Origin: an uncultured Eubacteriales bacterium
Lineage (GTDB): Bacteria; Bacillota; Clostridia; Oscillospirales; Oscillospiraceae
NCBI GenBank assembly: GCA_905198835.1
Contig: CAJKDY010000015.1
Location: 1-55,447 of the forward strand
Direction: 5' to 3'
Length of the DNA stretch: 55,447 nucleotides
The translations under genes and the position numbers were made by a program. Of the stretch, positions 46,840 through 53,920 are shown in pieces. Position 1 is the first letter of the stretch, and each line of letters begins with the position of its first letter. Below the pieces are notes generated by a model, which saw only the letters and a list, made by a program, of their open reading frames with translations, was not told where the DNA came from and did not search any database.

Positions 46840-46845
46840 ATTATA
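46840..46845 (-). promoter_or_regulatory. -10 box of recG promoter
   Basis: TATAAT on the minus strand, with only a weak TTTTCT at -35 and 17-base spacing. Confidence 0.5.
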
Positions 46846-46864
46846 CTTTATTTTAGACGAAAAG

Positions 46865-46892
46865 AAAAGAGGAACGGTTTCGTTCCTCTTTT
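46865..46892. terminator. Terminator after zinc-ribbon gene (minus strand)
   Basis: AAAAGAGGAACG (46865-46876) pairs perfectly with CGTTCCTCTTTT (46881-46892) around GTTT, with T runs on the minus strand. It ends the operon at 47-50 kb before the recG promoter. Confidence 0.85.
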
Positions 46893-46960
46893 ACGTCAAT
46901 GCCAGGGTGCGCGATCTGAGCCGGACAACGATCTACAAATACCTGGGCATAATAAAGTAG
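46893..46960 (+). pseudogene. Possible remnant of a serine recombinase C-terminus
   Basis: The plus strand encodes YVNARVRDLSRTTIYKYLGIIK followed by a stop. VRDLSRTTIYKYLG resembles the C-terminal helix-turn-helix of resolvase/invertase proteins (SRTTxYKYL). There is no start, no catalytic domain, and the frame abuts a terminator, so it would be a decayed scrap, possibly left by a mobile element. A short fragment match like this can be accidental. Confidence 0.3.
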
Positions 46961-46986
46961 GGGCCGGGAGAGCGATCTCCCGGCCC
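46957..46986. repeat. REP-like palindromic element R4
   Basis: A GTAGGG head followed by an 11-bp perfect hairpin, GGGCCGGGAGA (46961-46971) with TCTCCCGGCCC (46976-46986). It matches the family at 3453, 17.7 and 32.3 kb. Confidence 0.65.
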
Positions 46987-46992
46987 ATTGCT

Positions 46993-48174
46993 TTACTGTG
47001 GCACAGAGGATAAGACTACGCCGATCCTTTGGATCCGTATCTGCCAAGAGTCTGTTCTTTTCACAGTTTCGTCCTTGGCCTTGCGTATGTGCTCTTGAAC
47101 ACTACTTAACTCTGTGCTCAAAGCGTCGATCTGCTCTTGGAGCGCCTTGCGTTCTTTTGACTTAAACAGCCCCAATCCTTTTTGTTCCGCGTTCAATGCA
47201 TTGATCTTTGATGTAAGTTCTTTGGCAACTGCGTGTTCTGGTATGGCCTGGAATTGCGCCTCAGCTTCCTTGACCAGCTGGTTCAACGAGGCCTTTTCTT
47301 GTTCCAGGTCAGCTTTTTCTTCGGCGTGCTCTGCCCAATACGCCTCAACTTTTTTCTGCTCTTTGTTCCTCTTCAAGTCCAGCAACTCAGCCATTCTATT
47401 GTTGACCACTTTCAACATTTCCCTTCCCGCTGACGTACGTGAGAGAATCTTTGCCATCATTGTACCCATGCCATAAGCTTTTTCGGCCGTATCGAAATCC
47501 TCAAAATACCGAATCAAGCCATCCCCCAACATGACGACCGTCTGCGCCAGGGGCACATGCCACTTGTTGATGCTCTCATTTATCATTTCATCAGTTGATC
47601 CCATGTGGCCAGTCATATTTGAAACAAGCATGGTAGCAAAATTTACCGTTCTGTTAAACACATCCATATAGGCGTTTTTTACTTTGACCTTACGTAGTTC
47701 CTCAACGATGACCCTGGAGTTTTCATCGTCTAAATCGGCAATGCTCTGTTCTTGGGCGATTTTTTCCGCTGAATATTGTTGAACGATCAGCGCGAATACC
47801 GAATCAAGGCAATTACCCACACGCAGCGCGGATTGTCCCATCTGTCCAAGTGTGCAGTTGAACGACGAATATAGCACAGAGTAGAAATTTGCCTCCCAAT
47901 CATCTGGGTCTGCAAGCAAAATCTCCTCGAAATACTTGGCGGCAGATTTGCTGTCGCTTGATTCCTGAGCGCGGTGGGCAAGCGTTCGGAGATTTTCAAG
48001 CTGTTTGGAACTGTCGATTTTCACCTCACTGCCCGACACATCGACTGTGCCCTCGATCATTAGCTTTTTAGCCTCTTCCACAGAATACTTTGTCGCGCAG
48101 GATTGGCATACATACATTCCGTCCTGCTTGACCAAATCTGTGCTTCCGCACATTTCGCAAGTGAGCTGCTTCAT
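46993..48174 (-). CDS. TFIIB-type zinc ribbon and coiled-coil protein
   Basis: The 393-residue protein starts with a zinc ribbon (CEMCGSTDLVKQDGMYVCQSCATKYS, Cys ~6-27). A helical, TPR-like stretch follows (~60-130), then a long helical region, and a coiled coil rich in Glu, Lys and Gln (~265-375). There are no membrane segments. Function is unknown; zinc-ribbon proteins with coiled coils occur with SPFH proteins of the YdjI type in Firmicutes, which is the situation here. It is the last gene of the minus-strand cluster and starts behind GAGGAGG. Confidence 0.7.
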   Translation of the reverse strand: MKQLTCEMCGSTDLVKQDGMYVCQSCATKYSVEEAKKLMIEGTVDVSGSEVKIDSSKQLENLRTLAHRAQESSDSKSAAKYFEEILLADPDDWEANFYSVLYSSFNCTLGQMGQSALRVGNCLDSVFALIVQQYSAEKIAQEQSIADLDDENSRVIVEELRKVKVKNAYMDVFNRTVNFATMLVSNMTGHMGSTDEMINESINKWHVPLAQTVVMLGDGLIRYFEDFDTAEKAYGMGTMMAKILSRTSAGREMLKVVNNRMAELLDLKRNKEQKKVEAYWAEHAEEKADLEQEKASLNQLVKEAEAQFQAIPEHAVAKELTSKINALNAEQKGLGLFKSKERKALQEQIDALSTELSSVQEHIRKAKDETVKRTDSWQIRIQRIGVVLSSVPQ

Positions 48175-48186
48175 TTCTTTTCCTCC

Positions 48187-48423
48187 TCAATTATCACGAA
48201 TTTCAATGCCTCTTTCTGTGATGTAAAGGTATTCTTCGCTCATATCCTGATAATTTGGCCTAATTTCAATCAAGTGGAGTTGAATGGCCTCATTCACCAA
48301 GTCCATCCCAAACTGCCTCTCTAGCGTACTCTTCCGAAAGGGTTCACCCCGCTTAAATTGGCTTAGAGGGCCATACCCCCCCTTTTTCATAAACGAAGTT
48401 TCTCCCATGCCTCTATGCTTCAT
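48187..48423 (-). CDS. Small protein, possible winged helix
   Basis: The 78-residue protein has a basic N terminus and a helix-strand pattern (STLERQFGMDLVNEAIQLHLIEIRPNYQDMSEEYLYITERGIEI) like a small winged helix, but no family is recognised. The ATG follows GAGGA by seven bases. It is nine bases after the membrane protein gene and 12 before the zinc ribbon gene, so it is in the same operon. Confidence 0.6.
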   Translation of the reverse strand: MKHRGMGETSFMKKGGYGPLSQFKRGEPFRKSTLERQFGMDLVNEAIQLHLIEIRPNYQDMSEEYLYITERGIEIRDN

Positions 48424-48432
48424 CTTGATTCC

Positions 48433-48849
48433 TCACAATTCTGTATGATGATCCTTCTGCCTGCTGTTAACTTTTTGAATATGATCATTTCCACCTAGGC
48501 TGAGTAAAGCAACGGCCCAAGCGGCGATCAGCAACACGCCTTGAATGAGAAGGGCTACCTTTGCGGGGATCTCCGCTGAACCAAGAGCAAAGATGATACT
48601 AATGGGGATCTGCGCGACCGCATAGATCAGGGACACCATAAAGGCCGGGATATGTAAAAATCCATCGTCAGGCGTCTGGGACTGCTTCGCCAGGTATATC
48701 TGAAATACCAGAGTGGAGAGGAACGTCACCCACACAAAGACCAGCGTGATCCAGAAGGTCGGCGTCATTCCGCGCTCCAGCACAAACAAAAGAAGGTTTG
48801 CCAGCGCTAGCCCCAGGAGCCACACTGTCACAACAATTTTCTTGCTCAT
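48433..48849 (-). CDS. Four-TM membrane protein, unknown
   Basis: The 138-residue protein has four hydrophobic segments: ~5-25 (VVTVWLLGLALANLLLFVL), ~32-52, ~68-90 and ~95-115 (KVALLIQGVLLIAAWAVALLSL), with a polar C-terminal tail (NDHIQKVNSRQKDHHTEL). No family is recognised. It begins directly after the stop of the SPFH gene (TAAATG), so it may be its membrane partner. Confidence 0.65.
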   Translation of the reverse strand: MSKKIVVTVWLLGLALANLLLFVLERGMTPTFWITLVFVWVTFLSTLVFQIYLAKQSQTPDDGFLHIPAFMVSLIYAVAQIPISIIFALGSAEIPAKVALLIQGVLLIAAWAVALLSLGGNDHIQKVNSRQKDHHTEL

Positions 48850-50022
48850 TTACTGTCCCTCCCGCTTTGCCCCGCATTTGGGGCAGAATTTGCCGGGACG
48901 CTCAAACACATATCCACATTGGGGACAGGCGGCCTTTGCCGCAATGGGCGCACCGCAGTTTTCACAAAAGGCAGTTCCCGGCTGGAGGGGTGCGCCGCAG
49001 CTTTCGCAGAAATGGGCAGCTGGCCCTTGCGGCGGCTGCTGTGTTCCGGTAAAGGCCCCTTGGATCGCTCCGCTGACCACACCGCCCACGGCCCCGCCAA
49101 CTCCGGCCATTGTGCCAAGGCCAACGCCCATGTTGGTAAACTGGCCCACGGCTTCATTGTCCGCCACCCGCTCGGCCACATCAAAGCCCCGCTCTTGCTG
49201 GTAGGTGTAGCCCTCCTGCGCCCGCTTTGTGGCGGCGGCTTGGGAGGCGATCACGGTTTTCTGGGCCTCGGTCTGGGCTTCGATCACCGCCGTCTTTTGA
49301 TGGAGCTGGGCCTCGGCTACATCGGCGTACTGCCGGAAGTGGAGCTCCTTGAATTTCTCGTATTGTGTTTCGCCGTCTGGCTTTGCAATGGCGGTGACAA
49401 AGAAACGCTCCAGCGAGATACCGTAGTCCGCAAAGTCGGGCTGTAACTTTTCCCGCAGAGCATTTGAAAATTCAAGCAAATGCTCGTCGATCTCAAAGAT
49501 GTTGATGGCGTTGGATTTCATCACCTGGGCGATATAGGTCTTGACCCGCGCCATGAGAAAGGCCCGGAAATAACTCACCAGCTTTTCCTGGGACAAGTCC
49601 CGCTCGGTGCCCACCAGGTTGACCAGCAGCTTTTTTGCGTCCTGCACCCGCAAGCTCATTTCCCCGTTGGCCCCAATGGAGAGGGGAAAACCATAGGTAG
49701 GCTCCAGGTACTGAATTTTGCTGTCCGTGCCCCAGCGGATAGCCATTTGCTCGACCTTGTTGACAAAGTAGACCTCGCAATGAAAGGGGGACACACCGCC
49801 GGTTGGGATATTTTTCAGTTTTTGCAGGATGGGAATGTTGGCCGTCTCCAGGGTATACCGTCCTGAGCCAAACAGGTCTAGCGGTTGTCCATTAAGGAAA
49901 AAGACGGCCTCTTGGCTTTCGTGGACAATCAACTGGCTCTCGGTGCTAAAATCCTCCTTCGGGTATTTCCATACAAATATGCTGTTGTCGCCTTCGTATT
50001 TGATAATGCTGACAATCTCCAA
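48850..50022 (-). CDS. SPFH domain protein with C-terminal zinc ribbons (YdjI-like)
   Basis: This 390-residue protein has a stomatin/prohibitin/flotillin (SPFH) domain (~1-230: FVWKYPKEDF..LIVHESQEAVFFLNGQ, LDLFGSGRYTLETANIPIL), a coiled-coil Ala- and Gln-rich stretch (~235-275), a Gly-rich hydrophobic hairpin (~292-320), and two zinc ribbons at the end (CESCGAPLQPGTAFCENCG and CPQCGYVFERPGKFCPKCG). It resembles B. subtilis YdjI, which helps recruit the PspA membrane-stress protein. The start is TTG at 50022 with GAGAGGTGGGG ahead, giving the N terminus expected for YdjI; a GTG 9 bases upstream has no spacing. Confidence 0.82.
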   Translation of the reverse strand: MEIVSIIKYEGDNSIFVWKYPKEDFSTESQLIVHESQEAVFFLNGQPLDLFGSGRYTLETANIPILQKLKNIPTGGVSPFHCEVYFVNKVEQMAIRWGTDSKIQYLEPTYGFPLSIGANGEMSLRVQDAKKLLVNLVGTERDLSQEKLVSYFRAFLMARVKTYIAQVMKSNAINIFEIDEHLLEFSNALREKLQPDFADYGISLERFFVTAIAKPDGETQYEKFKELHFRQYADVAEAQLHQKTAVIEAQTEAQKTVIASQAAATKRAQEGYTYQQERGFDVAERVADNEAVGQFTNMGVGLGTMAGVGGAVGGVVSGAIQGAFTGTQQPPQGPAAHFCESCGAPLQPGTAFCENCGAPIAAKAACPQCGYVFERPGKFCPKCGAKREGQ

Positions 50023-50119
50023 TTTCCCCACCTCTCTCTTTTTGATGTTGTACTATCAAGTCTGTTGCGTGATCCGTAAACTTTCCCCCATACGCAAAAC
50101 AGGAGCTATTCTTCCTACA

Positions 50120-50148
50120 ATTATGCCATTATACCTCCTGTCTGTCAA
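50120..50148 (-). promoter_or_regulatory. Sigma-A promoter, extended -10, for SPFH operon
   Basis: On the minus strand TTGACA (50148-50143), 17-base spacer, CATAAT (50125-50120) preceded by TGG. The divergent XRE promoter begins within about 20 bases. Confidence 0.7.
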
Positions 50149-50156
50149 GGAAAATA

Positions 50157-50170
50157 GGAACTATAATTCC
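50157..50170. promoter_or_regulatory. Palindrome over XRE -10, candidate operator
   Basis: GGAA-CTATAA-TTCC spans the TATAAT (50162-50167) of the plus-strand promoter for the XRE gene. An XRE-type repressor site here would give negative autoregulation and could also affect the SPFH operon. Confidence 0.4.
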
Positions 50171-50200
50171 CATTAAAGGGAACAAAGGAGGGGCTGCGGC

Positions 50201-50533
50201 ATGTTACTATCCGATACCTATAAAATCGGCGGCAAAATTTTGGCGATACGCAAAAAAGCCGGATTGACGCAAATGGAGGTTGCGGAGGCTGCGGGATTAT
50301 CGTCCCGCGCCTATGCTGACATCGAGCGCGGCTCAGTCAATATGCGGGTGGAAACTGTCATAAAGATTTGCGCTGCGCTCCACATTACCCCGGACGAAAT
50401 TCTGACCGCAGACAATGAAACAGCGACCATGCGGCAGGACGAAATTCTGGCCCGCCTTAATTCCTGTTCTCCCAAAGATAGGGAGACAGCTTTGCAGTTG
50501 CTTACAGTTTTCCTCCAATCGTTGACGGAATAG
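50201..50533 (+). CDS. XRE-family helix-turn-helix regulator
   Basis: The 110-residue protein has an N-terminal HTH (~10-65: ILAIRKKAGLTQMEVAEAAGLSSRAYADIERGSVNMRVETVIKICAALHITPDEIL), then a helical tail that may dimerise or sense a ligand. The start at ATG 50201 is seven bases after AAAGGAGGGG. It is divergent from the SPFH/zinc-ribbon operon and likely controls it. It is terminated by the hairpin at 50587-50629. Confidence 0.85.
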   Translation: MLLSDTYKIGGKILAIRKKAGLTQMEVAEAAGLSSRAYADIERGSVNMRVETVIKICAALHITPDEILTADNETATMRQDEILARLNSCSPKDRETALQLLTVFLQSLTE

Positions 50534-50586
50534 AGAGATAACAAAAGCATAGGACTGGGGGCCACGCCATGCCGCCGCAACGCAAA

Positions 50587-50638
50587 AACACTCTCCGTTG
50601 ACAACAGCTAAAAGTCAACGGAGAGTGTTTTGTTTTTT
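50587..50638. terminator. Bidirectional terminator between XRE gene and spo0A
   Basis: AACACTCTCCGTTGAC (50587-50602) pairs with GTCAACGGAGAGTGTT (50614-50629), followed by TTGTTTTTT; A-rich on the other side for the minus-strand spo0A transcript. Confidence 0.88.
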
Positions 50639-50650
50639 CAAAATTTGCTT

Positions 50651-51412
50651 TTATCCTTCCTTGCGCTGGAGCTGGAGGCGGTCGGCGATCATGGCGATGA
50701 ACTCGCTATTGGTGGGCTTGCCCTTGGCGTTGGATACGGTGTAGCCGAAGTACTTTTGCAACGTCTCCAGGTCGCCCCGGTCCCAGGCCACCTCGATGGC
50801 GTGGCGGATGGCCCGCTCTACCCGGCTGGGGGTGGTGCCAAAGCGCTTGGCCACGGTGGGATAGAGCACCTTGGTGACGGCGTTGATGACCTCCATGTCC
50901 TCCACCGCCAGACGGATGGCCTCCCGAAGGTACTGATAGCCCTTGATATGGGCAGGGACGCCGATCTCATGGATGATGGACGTTACACGCAGCTCCAGGC
51001 TCTCCGAGCCGGGGCTCAGGGCGGCGTCCTGGGGCGCCGCTCCCATGACCAGCTGCCGCACCCGCTCCAGCACTGTCACCGCCCGGCAGGGCTTGGGCAT
51101 CAGGTAGGCCGCGCCGCAGCTCTGGACCTGACTCACCAGCCCTTCGTGGAGAAAGGCGGAGGCCACCAACACCTGAGGCCGCTGGGGCATCTGCTGAAGC
51201 TGGGAAAGGACCTCCAACCCGTCCAACCCCGTCAGTACCAAGTCCATCACCACCGCGTCAGGCCGCTGGCTGCGAACCAGCTCCAAAAGCTCCTGTCCGT
51301 CTCCCGTCACCCCCGCCAGACGCATTCCCGGCTCCTGCCGGATGGCTTCACTCAAGGCCTCTTGGAAGTCCTGGGAGGCGTCGCCCAGTACGATCACCAA
51401 ATCCTGTTCCAT
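50651..51412 (-). CDS. spo0A: Sporulation master response regulator Spo0A
   Basis: Spo0A starts sporulation when phosphorylated. The 253-residue protein has a receiver domain (~1-115) with phospho-acceptor Asp in VVMDLVLTG, the Thr/Ser in VASAFL and Lys in MPKPC, and the Spo0A DNA-binding domain (~135-253: EIGVPAHIKGYQYLREAIRLAV, FGTTPSRVERAIRHAIEVAW, GKPTNSEFIAMIADRL). One acidic pocket Asp is replaced by Gly (VLGDASQD against the usual DD). The ATG at 51412 follows AGAGGG; the frame is open further upstream through the promoter. A perfect 0A box lies upstream, so it is likely autoregulated. Confidence 0.96.
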   Translation of the reverse strand: MEQDLVIVLGDASQDFQEALSEAIRQEPGMRLAGVTGDGQELLELVRSQRPDAVVMDLVLTGLDGLEVLSQLQQMPQRPQVLVASAFLHEGLVSQVQSCGAAYLMPKPCRAVTVLERVRQLVMGAAPQDAALSPGSESLELRVTSIIHEIGVPAHIKGYQYLREAIRLAVEDMEVINAVTKVLYPTVAKRFGTTPSRVERAIRHAIEVAWDRGDLETLQKYFGYTVSNAKGKPTNSEFIAMIADRLQLQRKEG

Positions 51413-51498
51413 GTCGTTTTCCCTCTTTTCCGGCGGCCAGGGCCGCGCCAATTTTCCCCGGCGGAGAATACTCGGTCTGGTCCCTGTCCGGTGGAGTA

Positions 51499-51527
51499 AA
51501 TATACCATATTTTTACAGTTCCCGCAA
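51499..51527 (-). promoter_or_regulatory. Sigma-A-like promoter, extended -10, for spo0A
   Basis: On the minus strand TTGCGG (51527-51522), 17-base spacer, TATATT (51504-51499) preceded by TGG. A sigma-H promoter could not be identified with confidence. Confidence 0.55.
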
Positions 51528-51557
51528 GATGGAAATCGCAAAAACGAGAGAAAATCG

Positions 51558-51566
51558 TTCGACAAA
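51558..51566 (-). promoter_or_regulatory. Perfect 0A box upstream of spo0A
   Basis: TTTGTCGAA on the minus strand matches the Spo0A box consensus exactly and lies about 31 bases upstream of the -35. Autoregulation of spo0A by such boxes is known in B. subtilis. Confidence 0.8.
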
Positions 51567-51589
51567 ACTCGCTGTTTACATAAAAATTA

Positions 51590-51622
51590 GGCGATAAATG
51601 CCGAAAAACTGCACTTATCGCC
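51590..51622 (-). terminator. Terminator ending the spoVT plus E2 transcript
   Basis: GGCGATAA (minus 51622-51615) pairs with TTATCGCC (51597-51590), extended by a TGC/GCA pairing, followed on the minus strand by TAATTTTTATG. Confidence 0.7.
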
Positions 51623-51650
51623 TTTTGGAGGTTTACCGAAGTGCCGGGGG

Positions 51651-51843
51651 CTGTCACGCTCGGGTTGGGCACGCTTTCGCCGGCTCTTTTGCCGCCCTTG
51701 GCAAAATGCCGCTGGGCTACGCCCAGCCTGTTTTTGCCGTGTACCCGCAAGGGGCACGCCACATCCGTAAGGCTCCATTCTGTCGCCAACGGCTGTGCGG
51801 CTGGTCGGCTCCAAGCCCGGCGGCGCGCCTACCCTCGCGCTTC
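51651..51843 (-). ncRNA. Candidate structured RNA element, copy E2
   Basis: This 193-base element starts on the minus strand right after the spoVT stop codon and ends before the terminator at 51590-51622, so it is carried in the spoVT 3' UTR. It shares both ends with copy E1: GAAGCGCGAGGGTAGGCG (51843-51826) and CCCAACCCGAGCGTGACA (51669-51652). The stem repeats with different bases: GCGC/GCGT, tandem G-A, GGGT/ACCC, A against CA, GGCGCGC (51829-51823) with GCGTGCC (51674-51668), an AAA bulge (51675-51677), then CGCCGG-G-CT with AGCCGGCG. Internal hairpins include GCTGGGC/GCCCAGC and TTTTGCC/GGCAAAA. No known family is claimed. It fills most of the 430-base gap between spo0A and spoVT. Confidence 0.5.
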
Positions 51844-52383
51844 TTATGCCTCCATGTGCCGGCTTAAAAAGCCGGCGGCGGTCTGGATCATCTTTACCTC
51901 GGCGTCGCCGGCGGTCTTGCCCTCCTCCTGGACAAAGAGGACCGAGCCCAGCACGTCGCCGCCGGAGAGGATGGGGGCGCACACCATGGCCCGGTACTGC
52001 TCGCTGTCGCGGCAGATAGCCACCTGGCTCTGACCGTCCTGGACCACATAGAGCTGCCGCCCCTCCATGATCTTCTCCAGCTCCTCGCTGACAGAGCGCT
52101 CGCTGAGCTCCTTGCGGCAGGCGCCGGAGACAGAGAGCACGCTGTCGCGGTCGGTGATGACGGCGGTGAGGCCGGAGAGCTTGGACAGGGTCTCGCACAT
52201 CTGCCCGGCGAAATCGCTGAGGCCGCCCATCAAGCTGTACTTCTTAAATACCACGCCGCCGTCCTTATCCGTGAAGATCTCCAGCGGGTCGCCCTCGCGG
52301 ATGCGCATGGTGCGGCGGATCTCTTTGGGAATGACGATGCGGCCAAGATCGTCGATGCGTCTTACGACGCCAGTTGCTTTCAT
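51844..52383 (-). CDS. spoVT: Stage V sporulation protein T
   Basis: SpoVT is the forespore regulator that modulates the sigma-G regulon. The 179-residue protein has an AbrB-type swapped-hairpin DNA-binding domain (~1-50: MKATGVVRRIDDLGRIVIPK, RTMRIREGDPLEIF) and a C-terminal GAF-like domain (~56-178). The ATG at 52383 follows CAGGAGGAA. The upstream sequence holds a sigma-G-type promoter, as expected for spoVT. Downstream lie the structured element E2 and then spo0A on the same strand. Confidence 0.94.
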   Translation of the reverse strand: MKATGVVRRIDDLGRIVIPKEIRRTMRIREGDPLEIFTDKDGGVVFKKYSLMGGLSDFAGQMCETLSKLSGLTAVITDRDSVLSVSGACRKELSERSVSEELEKIMEGRQLYVVQDGQSQVAICRDSEQYRAMVCAPILSGGDVLGSVLFVQEEGKTAGDAEVKMIQTAAGFLSRHMEA

Positions 52384-52424
52384 CAAGGGGATTCCTCCTG
52401 CCTTTTTTCTGTATTGACAATCCT

Positions 52425-52453
52425 TAGTATGGACATCCGGCTTTTGGATATGC
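52425..52453 (-). promoter_or_regulatory. Sigma-G-type promoter for spoVT
   Basis: On the minus strand GCATA (52453-52449) and CATACTA (52431-52425) are 17 bases apart, matching the sigma-G consensus GHATR and CATAMTA. SpoVT is a known sigma-G target in B. subtilis. Confidence 0.7.
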
Positions 52454-52503
52454 GGCCCCTTGACTCGGTATGATTTGCCAAAACGCCGCTTGAAACAAAA
52501 AAT

Positions 52504-52540
52504 AAAACCCCAGCCTGCTAAGCAGGCTGGGGTTTTGGTT
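52504..52540. terminator. Terminator of ribosomal protein operon
   Basis: AAAACCCCAGCCTGC (52504-52518) pairs with GCAGGCTGGGGTTTT (52522-52536); TTTTATTTTTT follows on the minus strand after rplQ. Confidence 0.9.
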
Positions 52541-52555
52541 TTACGCGCTTCGGGC

Positions 52556-52888
52556 TCAGACCAGCTCGACGATGGCCATCTCAGCGGCGTCGCCGCGGCG
52601 GGGGCCGGTGAGGACCACCCGGGTGTAGCCGCCGTTGCGGTCGGCGTACTTCTGGGCGATCTCGCCAAAGAGCTTGTGAGCCACATCCTCACGGGTGATG
52701 AAGCTCAGAGCCTGACGGTAGTTGGCCAGGCCGCTCTTCTTGGCCAGGGTGATCATCTCCTCAGCGATGGGAGCGACCTCCTTGGCGCGGCTGGCGGTGG
52801 TCTCGAGCTTACCGTGATCCAGCAGCTCGGTGGTCAGCTGACGCAGCATGGCCATGCGCTGGTCGGTGGGCTTGCCAAGTTTACGCAT
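52556..52888 (-). CDS. rplQ: 50S ribosomal protein L17
   Basis: L17 is a large-subunit protein near the peptide exit tunnel. The 110-residue sequence starts MRKLGKPTDQRMAMLRQLTTELLDHGKLETT and ends with GPRRGDAAEMAIVELV, both typical. It is the last gene of the rpsM-rpsK-rpsD-rpoA-rplQ block; a terminator follows. Confidence 0.97.
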   Translation of the reverse strand: MRKLGKPTDQRMAMLRQLTTELLDHGKLETTASRAKEVAPIAEEMITLAKKSGLANYRQALSFITREDVAHKLFGEIAQKYADRNGGYTRVVLTGPRRGDAAEMAIVELV

Positions 52889-52916
52889 CGTTTAACACCT
52901 CCGATATTGGGGTTTC

Positions 52917-53864
52917 TCAGTTCTCTTCGCTGGCCAGGGACAATCCCATCATAGCCAGCTTGTTCATGACCTCTTCCAAGCTCTTGCGGCCCAGGTTGCG
53001 CACCTTCATCATCTCGTCCTCGGTCTTGGAGATCAGATCCTCCACCGTGTTGATGTTGGCCCGCTTCAGGCAGTTAAAGCTACGGACAGAGAGGTCCAGC
53101 TCTTCGATGGTCAGCTCCAGCACCTTGTCGCGCTGGGTGTCCGCCTTCTCCACCACCGTGGACTTGGAGCCCATGGTCTCGGAGAGGTCGGTGAAGAGCA
53201 CAAAGTGGTCGCAGAGGATACGAGCGCCCAGGCTGACGGCGTCCCGGGCGGAGATGACGCCGTTGGTCCAGACCTCCAGGGTCAGCTTGTCAAAGTCCGT
53301 GGCGTCGCCCACGCGGGTGTTTTCCACGGTGTAGTTGACCTTCTTGACCGGTGTGTAGACGCTGTCCACGGGAATGACGCCGATGATGGACTGCTGGGGC
53401 TTGTTGCGGTCGGCGGGGACGTAGCCCCGGCCGTGGTTCAGCGTCAGCTCCATGTTCAGGTTGGCGTCGGGGCCCAGGGTGGCGATGTGGAGCTCGGGAT
53501 TCAGGATCTCCACCTCGCCGTCGGCCTTGATGTCGCCGGCAGTGACCTCGCAGGGGCCGGCAGCCTCGATATAGACAGTCTTGGCGCCCTCGCTGTGCAG
53601 CTTGGCGATGATGCTCTTGACATTCAGCACGATCTCGGTCACGTCCTCGGTAACGCCGGGGATGGTGGAGAACTCATGCTGGACGCCGGCGATCTTGATC
53701 GCGGTGACCGCCACGCCGGGCAGGCTGGAGAGCAGGATACGGCGCATGGAATTGCCCAGGGTGGTGCCGTAGCCGCGCTCCAGGGGCTCGACGATATACT
53801 TGCCGTGAAACTCCTCGCTGGGGTTTTCGATACACTCAATGCGGGGCTTCTCGATTTCTACCAT
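52917..53864 (-). CDS. rpoA: DNA-directed RNA polymerase subunit alpha
   Basis: The alpha subunit assembles RNA polymerase and contacts upstream promoter DNA. The 315-residue protein has the N-terminal domain (GRYIVEPLERGYGTTLGNSMRRILLSSLPG-type start, ~10-225) and the C-terminal domain (~245-310: LELTIEELDLSVRSFNCLKRANINTVEDLI) with NLGRKSLEEV. Length is normal. It sits in the conserved spot between rpsD and rplQ. Confidence 0.98.
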   Translation of the reverse strand: MVEIEKPRIECIENPSEEFHGKYIVEPLERGYGTTLGNSMRRILLSSLPGVAVTAIKIAGVQHEFSTIPGVTEDVTEIVLNVKSIIAKLHSEGAKTVYIEAAGPCEVTAGDIKADGEVEILNPELHIATLGPDANLNMELTLNHGRGYVPADRNKPQQSIIGVIPVDSVYTPVKKVNYTVENTRVGDATDFDKLTLEVWTNGVISARDAVSLGARILCDHFVLFTDLSETMGSKSTVVEKADTQRDKVLELTIEELDLSVRSFNCLKRANINTVEDLISKTEDEMMKVRNLGRKSLEEVMNKLAMMGLSLASEEN

Positions 53865-53920
53865 ATCGTGTGTGACCCTCCTTCTTCAGCAGTTGATAAA
53901 AACGAATCGAGGGGAGCTTA

